A DNA stretch of 64,000 bases from Saccopteryx bilineata (lineage: Eukaryota > Chordata > Mammalia > Chiroptera > Emballonuridae). The stretch is from contig NC_089493.1 in assembly GCF_036850765.1 (NCBI RefSeq), positions 13,455,632-13,519,631 of the forward strand, read 5' to 3'. Position numbers and translations under genes: made by a program. The notes under the pieces were generated by a model, which saw only the letters and a program-made list of their open reading frames with translations, made no database searches and was not told the DNA's origin. Of this stretch, positions 24,113 to 36,200 are shown piece after piece; within the stretch, counting starts at the first letter, position 1; every line of letters begins with the position of its first letter.

Positions 24113-24137
24113 ACCACAATTCCCAGAATGCACCGCG
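24113..24137 (+). promoter_or_regulatory. ZNF143/THAP11-type (SBS) element
   Basis: The sequence ACCACAATTCCCAGAATGC, continuing to a GCG at 24135-24137, matches the long ZNF143/Staf consensus (ACTACAANTCCCAGNRNGC followed by a GCG) at nearly every position; only T to C at the third base differs. It sits 78 bp upstream of the ATG, typical of TATA-less promoters that use it to set the start site. Confidence 0.7.
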
Positions 24138-24214
24138 ACCAAGAGGGCCTCTCTACCGGCGTGCGCCCGCCGGCGCCATTTACGTAGCGGGGAACTGCGG
24201 TGCGACCTGTGGTC

Positions 24215-24278
24215 ATGGCGCTGTTCCCGGCCTTTGCGGGTGTTAGTGAGGCTCCCAATAGCGGGAGCTCCAGGAAAG
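24215..24278 (+). CDS. NRDE2: NRDE2 coding exon 1
   Basis: Encodes residues 1-21 (begins MALFPAFAGVSEAP) plus the first base of codon 22. The donor is AAAG|GTAAGC. The start matches the human N-terminus, has G at -3 and +4, and lies about 80 bp downstream of the ZNF143-like promoter element. Confidence 0.95.
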
Positions 24279-27200
24279 GTAAGCACACAAAAGGGATGAA
24301 GAAGACACTCGGCGGGCTTAAGACGTAGTTTCTCAGCTCCAGGTCTCGACCCTTCCTTTGGATTTCTTTAGCCGCCTGTGTCCCAGGATTCTCCGCGGCG
24401 CTGCAAGGCCTTCTGGGAAGGACCCCTGCCCTCGTCCCGGCTTCTGCGGGACTAGAGTTGTCGAGTGATGGAAGGAGAAAGACCTAGGAGAGGCCCAGGC
24501 ACTGGGACCCTCATATAATTGACTTTCTCTCAGCCTGAGTTACTTCACCTATAAAAAGAGTAATCCTCCGCATCTCAAGGAGACTCCTGATGCAAATGCT
24601 GGATGTTAATGCCCCATTTCTTCCCTGTTTTACTTCTGAAATGCTTATTGGGCTCTTATCTTTAAGTAGGCCTAGAGCTAGGGGATTAGGACCCAAAGCC
24701 TAAAGAAACAGTTTCCAGATAGGCACAGCTGCTGGGAATAAGAACTATCATTTATTTATGGAGAGCGTACGGCATTACATACATATTTAAGCCTTAAACG
24801 TGCCCAGGAGGTATGCATTGGTAAACATTTGGGCACAGACAGGCATACCTCGTAGAAATTGAGGGTTTGGTTCCAGACCACCGCTGTTAAGCGAGTTGTA
24901 ATCTTGTTGCTGGCGGAGGGTCTAACATTTGTGAAAGTTTCAACACTTGTGAAGCGTAGTAAAGCAAGCTCAATAAAAGGAGCATGCCCGTAGTGAACTG
25001 TAATTCAAAGTTTCAAAGTAATTAGCTCTAAATCATGCACTTATGTGCTACAGTCCAGTTATGTCGGACACCTCTTTTGTATCCTCTCAGACATAGCTCC
25101 TACACCTATTTTTGGCAATACTTACCGTAATTGTGAGTAATTTCTTATGTAATCAGTGTAGTTTTGATCGTCCTTTACTAACTGACCTCCATGTGGTCAG
25201 GGGACTGTTTGTCTATTCATTGTAGCATATGTACTTAGCCTCTAGCACAGGCCCAAAATATAGTAGGTCTTCAGTAAATTTGCTGAACGTAGAGACCAAT
25301 ATTAGGTACTTAAAGAAATAACAGTGCAGCCTGGCCTATGGTGGTGCAGTGGATAAAGCTTCTACCTGGAACGCTGAGGTCGTTGGTTCAAAACCCTGGG
25401 CTTGCCTGGTCAAGGCACATATGAGAGTTGATGCTCCCCTGTTGCTCCCCCCTTCTCTCTCTCTCTCTAAAAATCAATAAATAAAATCTAAAAGAACTTA
25501 AAAGAAATAACAGTGCAAGGTAGGATGTTATAGATGTCATAGGTGAACTACAGGAATAATGACTTCCGATGGGAGGTTCATATAGGGCTTTATTTAGGAG
25601 CTAACTAGGGATAGATCTTCAAGAGGGTAGGATTTGGACAAATAGAGATAGTAGAAGAGCATTCTTGAGCTTTCAACGGCGTGCAGGAAGGGAAGCATGA
25701 GACTTATGCAGAGAATTGCAGATAGTCCTGTTTGTCTGGAAATACAGAGGCATAAAGAGGAGTCTTGGGAAATGTGGTTGGGACTGGTGATGAGAGAGGG
25801 TAGTGACTTGAATAACAGGCAGAGGGTTTATCCTTTTATTTTGAAAGGTTGAAGTGGAAAGTTTATAAGGGAGTGCTGCTCTTGTCATTTATCATAACCA
25901 CTACCTATCGGACACCTGGGTATCCAGGGTCAGGATAATGTTTGTCAAATGCTGTTTGTAAAGTACTGTATTAAAATTTTAAGCACATTATTACTCAAAA
26001 TGCAATTAATTATATTTCTTTAGTCAATGTTCAGATTTCCCAACTTGTCTCAGAAGTGGCCTTTTACAGTTGGTTTGTTCAAGTCAGGATCAAAAAAAGC
26101 TCTAACATTGCATTTTGTGGATATGTCTTGGGTCTCTTTTAAATATAAAAGTTTCTTCCTCCCTTCCATTTTCTTGTGTGATTTATTTGTTGCAGAAATT
26201 GGGTCATTTGTCCCATACACATTTCCCACCAAATCCTCCTGGTATCATTTGCTATGCTTCTCTGGCCCAGTATTTCCTGTAAACTGGTAATGAGATGTAG
26301 AGAGTTAATTTGATTAAGGCATATCTTTTTTTTTTAGTTGAAAATAGCTTATTGGGGTGCTCTGTATTTGGTGTCGAATCAAGTCAGGAGGTCCTGCTGT
26401 CGTTTTTCCTCCGTTAGTGACATTAAGATCCATCAGTGGATTCCTGGGTGACGTGATACATCCAGTGTGAAGGTGTCTGTCAGCCTTTCACCTGTTTTTG
26501 TAGCTGTTTGTGATTATTGCTTAGATCCATTATTTCTTTGGGGTTACAAAATGGTTATTTTCTAATTTAGCATTTCTCCCATATTAGCATCAGTTATACT
26601 ATAAAGAACTTAAAAACAATTTTTTTCCCCATTGATTTGAGAGTGAGAGAAGAGGAGGAGGGAGGGAAGGGGAGAGAAAGAGAGGCAGAGACAGAAGTAT
26701 CAACTCCTTATTCCACTTAGTTGTTCCATTTGGTTGTGTACTCATTGATTGCTTCTTGTATTGTGCCTTACCTGGGGATCAAACCTATGACCTCGGTGCA
26801 CTGGGATGACACTTTATCCATTGAACCACCTGGCCAGGCCATAAAGAACTTTTATCCACACTATTAGAATACCTTGCAATACAGTATGAGCCATTTTCTC
26901 TGCCTAAATATTTCTTAGGCTGAGTCCTTCTCATCCTTTACATCCTTTTTTTTTTTTTTTTTTTTTTTGGTATTATTTCTGAAGTGAGAAGCAAGGGGAG
27001 GCAAACAGACTCCCGCATGCACCCGACCGGGAGACCAGGATTCACCTGGCATGCCCACCAGGGGGTGATACTCTGCCCCTCTGGGGCCTTGCTCCACTGC
27101 AACCTGAGCTATTCTGGTGCCTGAGGCAGAGGCCATGGAGCCATCCTCAGTGCCCAGAACAACTTTGCTCCAATGGAGCCTTGGCTGTGGGAGGGGAAGA

Positions 27201-30200
27201 GAGAGACAGAGAGAAAGGAGAGGGAGAGGGGTGGAGAAGCAGATGGTCGCTCCTCCTGTGTGCCCTGACCGGGAATTGAACCCGGGACTTCCACACGCCG
27301 GGCTAACGCTCTACCGCTGAGCCAACTGGCCAGGGCCATCATCCTTGACATCTTAACTGAGATATTCTTCAGGCAGCTTTCTCTGATCCACGTCTAGTCT
27401 GGATTAGGGAACCCAGGTATGTGTTCTCATTATACACTGTATACTTTCTTGGTCTTGGCATTTGTCACATTGCATGCAGTGACTGGCAGTGTGTCTGCTC
27501 CCTTTGAGTTTGTCTTGTTGGTTGTGCAGTCCTAGCGCCTAGAACAGTGCCTGGCTGTCAGTAGAGGAAGTGCTGAATGAAAGAAAGAGACTCAGATTAA
27601 GTATTTTGTTCAAAGTTGTACAACTAATAAACAGTCCAGCCTGTATCTGAACACAGGTTTTTCTGACTCTAGAACCATATTAGAACATATTAGCATGTTC
27701 GGATTTTTGGTGGTTTATGCATTGCCTTTAGGATCCCTGGGTCTTTTCAAATTGTAGGTTTACTCTGCAAGGGCTAACTTTGCTTAGGTTTTCTTTAATC
27801 ACCATCTTAAATGCAGTTTTTAGCCATGTTTTCTGGCGCTTTTTGTATGAATGTTTGTGCTCTCAGCTTCTTTGTCAGAAAAAAAGGCTTTTTTGATCCA
27901 GATGAAGAGCTTGGCTCATTTTTTCTAAAGGAACGCCCCATCTGTAATGTATGTGCTAATTTATTTATACAATGAGCTCTAGAAATGCTTTTTGAATTAA
28001 CATCCCTGGAGGTGTGGAACTCACCAGAGTTCACTTAAAAAAAAGTAGTAATCAATGCTGTTTTATTATAATAGAGTGCAGAATGGGTGTAGAACTTGTA
28101 TATTTTATCCAACTGTGATTCAGAATTTGTTTATGGTTAAGTATAAGGTTAAGCTTAAGTGTAAGCGCTGTGGGAGCCGAGATTGGGCCTGCCTTGTTCA
28201 CCAGTGTACCCACAAAGCCTAGAGCTGTGCCTGGGCACACAGCGAGTGTGCAGTGTTCTGTTCTTCACGAATAAAGCTCTGTTTACAGTGAAGACAGGAA
28301 GAATTATAACAGCTGGACTTTGTGCCTACATAATGGCATGCTTTTGGCAATCTTTTCAGTTTAGTAAATTAGGTGCTAGGATACAGAATGCAAAGAGATG
28401 GTTCAGATCTTTGTTCAGAATATTTAATATTTGACAGATAGTTATGAGTCCAGTTACGTTATGCCAAGGCCCTGCGCTAGGAGTTGGGAACACAGGAGTG
28501 AGTAGTCCTGGCTTTTACCCTCATGTCACTTTTAGTTTGGGAAGAAAGGAGTGGGGGAAGGAGGAGGGGAGCTGGAAACTTGAGTGCAAGAGTTAGAAAG
28601 CAGTTGGTGTATTTGTTTGTCTGGCAAAGTATTTTTGTTTTGTCTTTTCCTCTTTTCTGTTGCCATTCCCTATAATGAGTGAGCATTACAGTGAGCATTA
28701 CTACTCTGGTCCCTACAGGGATTTGGGTTTAGAATAGAGTGGGGGAGACTGGCGTGCAGCTAATGAGGCTACAGTGTGAAACTTGCCACAGTAGCTCCAC
28801 CTCCCAATAGCAAGGAGACTTTTGGAGAACCAGCGCCTCGGTTGAAGTGAAGAGCAGCCCCATGGGGTAGTGGGCAGGACTGGGCGGAGAATCACAGATC
28901 AGGTTCAGATGAGGGCCCTGGGCTGCTGCTTGGGGCCCTCGGCTGTTGCTCTGTGAGGAGGGAGTGGTATCCAGGTCCTGCTCCGGAGAGCCTTCTCAGA
29001 CCCAGCCCCTCCCTCTGAGCCCAACCAGAGGATTGTAGCTTTCTCTGTGCTGCATGCTGGACTTCTCAGAAAGATTTTGTTGAACACTGTGTTCCTGGGC
29101 TTAAAATAAAGTTTTAAAATCTCTGGATAAGATGATCTCCAAAATTTCTCCAGGCTAACATCCAGTGATGAGTTACTTCTAATGTCCATGCATGTTCTCT
29201 GCTAATATGTTACCAAAAAGAGAAAGAAACAAGAAGCAACTTTTTATCAGGTGAAATACCTTTTGCCCTGACACGAGGTCATTTCATTGAGATGAGGGTC
29301 ACACAGCGGGGCAGTGATGATTTGAGTACAAAACTCATGAGTTTTAGTTCTTTATAAACTACTTTTCCCCCGAGTGACCCCATATGGCAAAGCCTTAATT
29401 GCATCCGTAAAAACCCTCTCATGTGCCTTCTAAAGGGCCTTGGAGCACACACTGTTATTCTGACATTTGCGTTTCCTCACCTTCCTCCAGGCTGCGTCAC
29501 TATCTAGAGTCTTAGGTAAAAATCAACTGGGAGCGTTTGAGAGCATCTCTCCTTGGGTATTGTTTGTTCCATCTTCTCCCACTTTCCTCTTCCTTTGTTC
29601 ATTATAGAAACCAGTTGTTGTGGAAATAATTGTGATCTCAGCGAGCAACAGGAACTATTTTCACATCCCTCCTGCCAGGAAGTGGGCCCAGGGGAAGGGA
29701 GCCAGCCTCAGAAGGAAAAAGGAGACGGGAGAAGAAAGACTGTGTGCACAGTTGTTTGGCCTTTACAGGATGTGGCCTTCCAAATGACTTCATCCCTGTG
29801 GGCCTTTGTTTCCTCTTGTGTACAGTAGAGATCATAATACCTCCCACAGAGGGTTGCCGTGAGGATGAAAAGACATAAAGATGTAAAGTGCTTAACCTGA
29901 TGTTGGGCCTACTATATGTAGGCCAGTGGTTTTTGGCCACTGGTCCGCTGAAAGCCACTTTTGAAAACCACTGCTGTGGGCATTTAATAAATTAGCCCTC
30001 TCTTTCCCTTTTTCCTAACTGCGGCCATTTCATGGGATCTTTGTCCTCAGTATATGAACATGCTCTGGCCACCCATCCTGAAACAGAACTGGACAAACAG
30101 AAAGGCCTCCTTGGGCCCCCTTGCTGCCACTGGCCCGGGCTTTTATCCTCTCCTTCAGAGCTAAGCTCCCTAAAAGTTAGGAAGGAAGTAATTTAGAATT

Positions 30201-33200
30201 AGTTCATTAACCTGACCAGGCGGTGGCGCAGTGGATAGAGCGTTAGACTGGGATACAGAAGACCCAGGTTCGAGACCCCGAGGTCGCCAGCTTGAGCATG
30301 GGCTCATCTGGTTTGAGCAAAAATTCACCAGCTTGGCCCCAAGGTCGCTGGCTCAAGCAAGGGGTTACTCAGTCTGCTGAAGGCCCGCGGTCAAGGCACA
30401 TATGAGAAAGCAATCAATGAACAACTAAGGTGTCACAGTGCGCAACAAAAAACTGATGATTGATGCTTCTCATCTCTCCGTTCCTGTCTGTCTGTCCCTG
30501 TCTGTCCCTCACTCTGACTCTGTCTCTGTAAAAAAATAAAATAAAAATAATTTAGAATTAGTTCATTGTAGAAATTAATGGATAAACAGAAAAAAATGGA
30601 CATTTAATCTCACCCCCCAGAGATGATTGTTGTTGACATCTTACACAGTTTTAGCATCAGTTAGAAAAGCTGATACCTTCTGTTTTTATTTCCAAAAGGG
30701 AGTACTGTTTGTTGTAAGGAAAGGTTGATGTTAAGTTACTTAACTAAGAACATTGAAATATTCTTGTAGAGAAAAAGATCTTAATCTTCTGTGATACTGT
30801 TAAGCATGGTGGGCTTTTTTGCATGATTTTTTTTTTAACTTCTTGGACTTGCCTAAATCAAATTTGAGGTCATTATAACTAATGCTTCTGAAGCCTTCGT
30901 GCTCATTAGAGTTGGGTTGGAACCGTAACGCCTGTTGCCTTTGAGGCGACACGTGTTACGTGGCTTTTGCTTCAGTAGAAGCCTAAAACCGCAGAGGACT
31001 CCTCAGTCTGAAATATTGTAGAGTTCATTAAAGCCCGTTGTCCTGTGAAAGAAGCATTTCATGGATCCTCTTCGGCTTCTGTGCACTGTTACAGATTCTG
31101 GCCGACGTCGGCTGTGGGTTAGGATGTCGGCTGGTGAGGTGGATTTCCTGCCCCAGAAATTGGATTGAGCTCACACTGCTGATCTTTTCTCTTTTGCACG
31201 TGCAGAATTAGATTGGCTGCGCAACCCAAGCTTTTGTGCTGGAACCGTAACGACTGTGGGCCGAGCGACTGAAGAGGCTACAGCTCTTGTTTCCGCAGGG
31301 TCCCCGCTGACGAGGTAGTATTTTTGATGGATGGAGTTTTCGTCCTTGTCCGTGCACCGCAGTGGCTTAGGTTGAACTGCGCTCCTCAGCACGTCCTGTG
31401 ATAAAGGAGCTAAGTAAAACCCTGCTGTTTCCCTTCCCTCACTCTACGGCTTGTTCCTTTCTGCTCTTTGCACAGCGGTGGCAACGGTGGCAGGCAGCTA
31501 CTGCCACTGATGAGTCCGTGAGGGAAATGGCATCATTGTGCTTGTTAAGTGACATTACTAACCTTGTTAGTAACCATTAGAATGTCGATAAATATAGGAT
31601 TCAGGTAGTTCTTTAGTTGCATTTTCAACATTTTTGTAAAAATAGAGTTTGGGTAATATAATGTGGTTCTTTTTTGAGAGAGACACAGAGAGAAAGAGGA
31701 AGGGAGAGAGAGAAGTAGCATCAACTTGTAGTCGGCACTTTAGTTGTTCATTGATTGCTTCTCAAACGTGCCTTGATGCGGGGAGGGGGTGTGGGCTCCA
31801 GCCACGCCAGTGACCCCTTGCTCAAGCCAGTGGCTACAGAATGGTGATCTCACTCTCAAGCCGAATGAGCCCACGCTTAGGCTGGCAACCTCAGGGTTTA
31901 GAACCTGCGACCTCCATGTCCCATGTCAGCGCTCTATCTGCTGCGCCACCACAGATCAGACAGCCCTTCTCTGGTTTTTTTTTTTTTTGGCTGGCCAGGT
32001 AATATATCAACAGGAGGCAAGTTGACAAGGAAAAACAATTCGTATCGTGTATGTGGGAGCCCCACATACAGGGGATCTTGCATACTGTGTGACATCCTGA
32101 ACTAGGGATGAGGTCAGGGGCCTTGGGGACTTCTCAGGTCATTGCAGGATGGTAGGAAGAACAGATCTTTAGGAAACAGAACTTTGTTTTGCTGTATAGA
32201 TAGGTCGGAAATTCATATTCTAGGTAGTTAAGGAAGTGGGGAGATAAATTTCTCTTGAGCTTGAAGCTAAAACTGTCTTTAGCTCAGAACAAATCTGCAA
32301 ACCAGTGAGGTACATCTTGGGGTAGCTCCTTCTGAACCCCCACAATAATATAGTTTAAAATCTCAAGAAAACTTTGGAAAAAGCAAAATGATACACGTCT
32401 CTACCCAGCTTTAAAAGAATTTTGTAGATCATTGAATTAGGAAAGAGCTCTCTCCCAGGGATCCCCAAACTTTTTACACAGGGTGCCAGTTCACTGTCCC
32501 TCAGACCGCTGGAGGGCTGCCACATACAATGCTCCTCTCACTGACCACCAATGAAAGAGGTGCCCCTTCTGGAAGTGTGGTGGGAGGCTGGATAAATGGC
32601 CTCAGGGGGCCGCATGCGGCCCGCGGGCCCGTAGTTTGGGGACGCCTGGACTAGACGGTCCATTAATATGATGAGCCCAGGAATCCATGTTCTCTAGAAG
32701 CAGCAGCAGAAGAAGCCTTTGGCAATTGAGAATAGTTGATGCAGGAGAGGGAGGTGTTTGTAGATGTTTCAGTAATGATGAGGAGCTCATTGTAACTTTT
32801 AAAAAGGACCAGAATTTAAGTGTGGGTGGTTTTGTGTGTGTGTGGGGGCATTAACATACTGGGGTAGTAGGTCTGAAAATAAGCCTTTTATAATGTTGCT
32901 TTTAAAAATATTTGATAAGCCTGACCTGTGGTGGAGCAGTGGATAAAGCATCGACCTGGAAATGCTAAGGTCGCTGGTTCGAAACCCTGGGCTTGCCTGG
33001 TCAAGGCACATATGGGAGTTGATGCTTCCTGCTCCTCCCCACCTTCTCTCTCTCTGTCTCTCTTCTCTCTCTCTCTCTTCTCTCTCTCTGTCTCTCCCTC
33101 TCCTCTCTAAAATGAATAAATAAAAATTAAAAATATTTGATAAAATAATTGGTAGATTACTTTCATTTAAAAACATTGATATGAAAGCATAGGTTCAGAA

Positions 33201-36200
33201 GCAGTTAAAACGAGAATTTCTTCACCTGGTTTTATTTAGATCTAGCTCTTTTTTAAGGTGAGTTGCAATCCAGGAAGATACTGTTTAATATCTGGGCAAA
33301 TAGTAAGTGTGTGTGAGCATTTTTAGAATTTCCTATTTGTTTATTTGATTACTTGTCTACATACTGTTTTTCCTAATTCTCATCTGAAAATTCTAATGTT
33401 GATTTTCCCAAACAGGAGTCCTCTGAAATCAGAGCCTTCAGATGAAAGCGACACGAACAAAAAGCTCAGACAAACAAGCAGGAAGAAGAAGAAAGAGAAA
33501 AGGAAGAAAAGGAAGCATCAGCACCACAAGAAGACTCGGAGGAAGCGAGGGCCCTCGAGCAGCAGCGGGTCCGAGCCTGGCACCGACTCGGAGAAGGACC
33601 GGGATGGCCCTCCCAGCAGTGGCAGAGGCGGCGGGCCGGCGGCCAAGCAGCTCACGTAGGTTTCCGGTCCGCAGTACCCGGGATATTTTAATTCTTCAGT
33701 CTTTCTCCCTTGATGACTGCCACGCTGGACATCTACATGATTATTTAACTCCACGCAGTCAAAACGGAGTTGATAAATAATCTCACTGAAGCTGGGAAAA
33801 GTAGAGCTCTAGCATTTGGTCAGCATTGAAAAAGACGATCATTGAACAAATTAGGGCCATGATTTTATTTGAGAAATGTTAATTAGGCACAGTGACGATC
33901 GTGTCAGGGTCTGGGAGCTGGCAGAGGGGCCACGCGGTGGGCAGATGGGCGCGTGCGCAGTGAGGGGCCGTGGGGCTCTGCACCTGGAAAGAGGAAGAGA
34001 AATGGCTTCTCTTCATTGTGACACGTCTTCCTCTCGGTCACTCCCATTCCCGCCCCTCACCCCTTTAGTTAATGATAGCCCTTAAAATAATCACTGCTTT
34101 TGCCCTTTCCTATTCTGCAGTTGTGTAGCCACTGCGTTGAAGGTGTAAAATAGCTCGTGACCACAGCCTCTCCTTCCTCGGGGACTTCCTCGCTCCCGGG
34201 CGGCTGGCGCTGCTGTCTGCCGTGTGCAGGCTGCTCAAGCCGGTCCGCTGAGCGGCCGGTGGGGCACTCAGGGGTAGCCCCTCCTCTTTCTGAGGGTGAC
34301 AGCCGCCTATCCTGGGAGACACTGCCTGGAGGGGCACAGTCAGTGTGTGGTGAAAACACTGGAATCAGTCCACATTTAACTTGTTTTTTCTTTGTTCATA
34401 CAGTCTAGAAGATAAGTGCCCATTCAAGACATACTAAAAAAAAAATGAGTGCGATTATGCTTTCTGCAGTTCTTGAGGGATTATTTGCGTGTCGTGTGCT
34501 TAGGGGTCCCGTGGATGTCAGTGCGAGCGCTGCCCGAGCGACTTTGGAGCCTGGCCCTGGAGTGTCCATCCCAGGAGGACGCCGCCGTCTCCCGGGGCCC
34601 TCGGTGGGCTGATCAGGGTGGGGGACCCTGCCGCTCAGCCTCAGTGTGGCTCCGGGGCGGTCTGATCAGGGTGGGGGACCCTGCCGCTCAGCCTCAGTGT
34701 GGCTCCGGGGCGGTCTGATCAGGGTGGGGGACCCTGCCGCTCAGCCTCAGGGTGGCTCCGGGGCGGTCTGATCAGGGTGGGGGACCCTGCTGCTCAGCCT
34801 CAGGGTGGCTCTGGGGCGGGCCTGGAACCAGACTTGCTCTGGGAGGGGAACAGAGGGTCAGGCAGGAAGCCTGGATGGGACCGCATGTGTGCGGGCAGGG
34901 ACCTGCTCCCTGCTGTCCCTTGTGTCGCCCGCCTTGGCACAGGGCCTGGGCCGCAGGAACTGTACTGAATGCATTTCTGTTGCGTGAATGAGTGCATATG
35001 TTACTCATGTTCTTGCTTTCCTGCATGTCTTCAGTGAAGAATGTATTGATCGTTGTATCTTCTGAACTCCCTGTTAGTTACTCATGGTTTTTTATAGCCG
35101 AGGAAAATAGGCTTTAAAGGATTTCCTGAACACGCATAGGAACCACCCTTAGAACTTGAAAGATACTTATTTTCAGGCTGTGCTTAACCACGTCAGAGGT
35201 GCTCTTTGCAGCCTTCTGATAGTTTTATGTTCCAGAGAGCATTTGTATGTGTGTGTGTGGCAGAGACAGAGGGACAGATAGGGACAGACAGACAGGAAGG
35301 GAGAGAGATGAGAAGCATCAATTCTTTGTTGCAGCTTCTTAGTTGTTCATTGATTGCTTTCTCATATATGCCCTGACCCTTGGGCTCCAGCTGAGCTAGT
35401 GACCCCTTGCTCAAGCCAGCGATCTTGGGCTTCAAGCCAGTGACCTTTGGGCTCAAACCAGCGACTATGGGGTCATGTCAATGATCCCATGCTCAAGCCA
35501 GCGACCCTGCGCTTAAGCTGGTGAGCCCGCGCAAGCCAGCGACCTTGAGTCCCTGAACCCAGGTCTTCTGTGTCCGAGTCTGACGCCCCATCCACTGCGC
35601 CACTGCCTGGTCAGGCTCCAGATAGCATTTTTAAGTTTGTTGATATTTTGCAGACTATTCCCAATAAGAGCAGAGTAACATGTTTTTGTCTTTCTGTTTT
35701 ACTTTCTTAATATTAATGTCTGTAGTCTCTTCCCGGGAAGGTGACTTGGAGGAATTATTTGTTTCCATATTGACAAGATATTAGTGAAGCCCTGGCTGGG
35801 TAGCTCAGTTCGTTGGAGTGTTGTCGATATGCCAAAGCTGTGGGTTTGATTTCCGGTCAGGGCACATTAAAAAATCAGCCAGTGATGGCATGAATAAGTG
35901 GAACAACAAATCAGTGTTTCTCCCTCCCTCCTTCTCTTCCTTTCTTCCCCCCTCCCTCTCTTCCTTCCTCTCTCCCTCTTTCCTCTCTGTCTCTTTCAAA
36001 AGTCAATTTAAAAAAAACAACAGTGTACTATATTGACAAAATATTTATAATAGTGAGTTCTGGTCTTTCTATGATGTCAGTAAGGTGGGTTCATGGGGGT
36101 AATACACCACATGGGTCTTTATTTCAGGGTGGTCCAGGGAGGCTATAGCTTCTAATTGACCTTTGTTTTCTAGGATGCTGTTCTTCACCTTGAGGTGGAG

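Larger units (their letters stand above)
24030..24470 (+). promoter_or_regulatory. NRDE2: NRDE2 CpG-island promoter
   Basis: CpG- and GC-rich DNA in an otherwise AT-rich region, spanning the start codon. It has GC boxes at 24044-24053 and 24059-24073, a ZNF143-type element at 24113-24137, and no obvious TATA box. This is a TATA-less housekeeping promoter by appearance; the exact transcription start cannot be read from sequence. Confidence 0.8.
24279..31205 (+). other. NRDE2: NRDE2 intron 1
   Basis: A 6.9 kb GT-AG intron. Its first 190 bp are still CpG-rich. It contains Tigger, SINE, L1 and L2/MIR elements listed separately and no other gene. An imperfect palindrome at 29924-29973 (CAGTGGTTTTTGG ... 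GAAAACCACTG) may be a tiny hAT remnant. Confidence 0.9.
31315..33415 (+). other. NRDE2: NRDE2 intron 2
   Basis: A 2.1 kb GT-AG intron with two SINEs and a hAT element (listed separately). The remaining sequence shows nothing. Confidence 0.9.
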
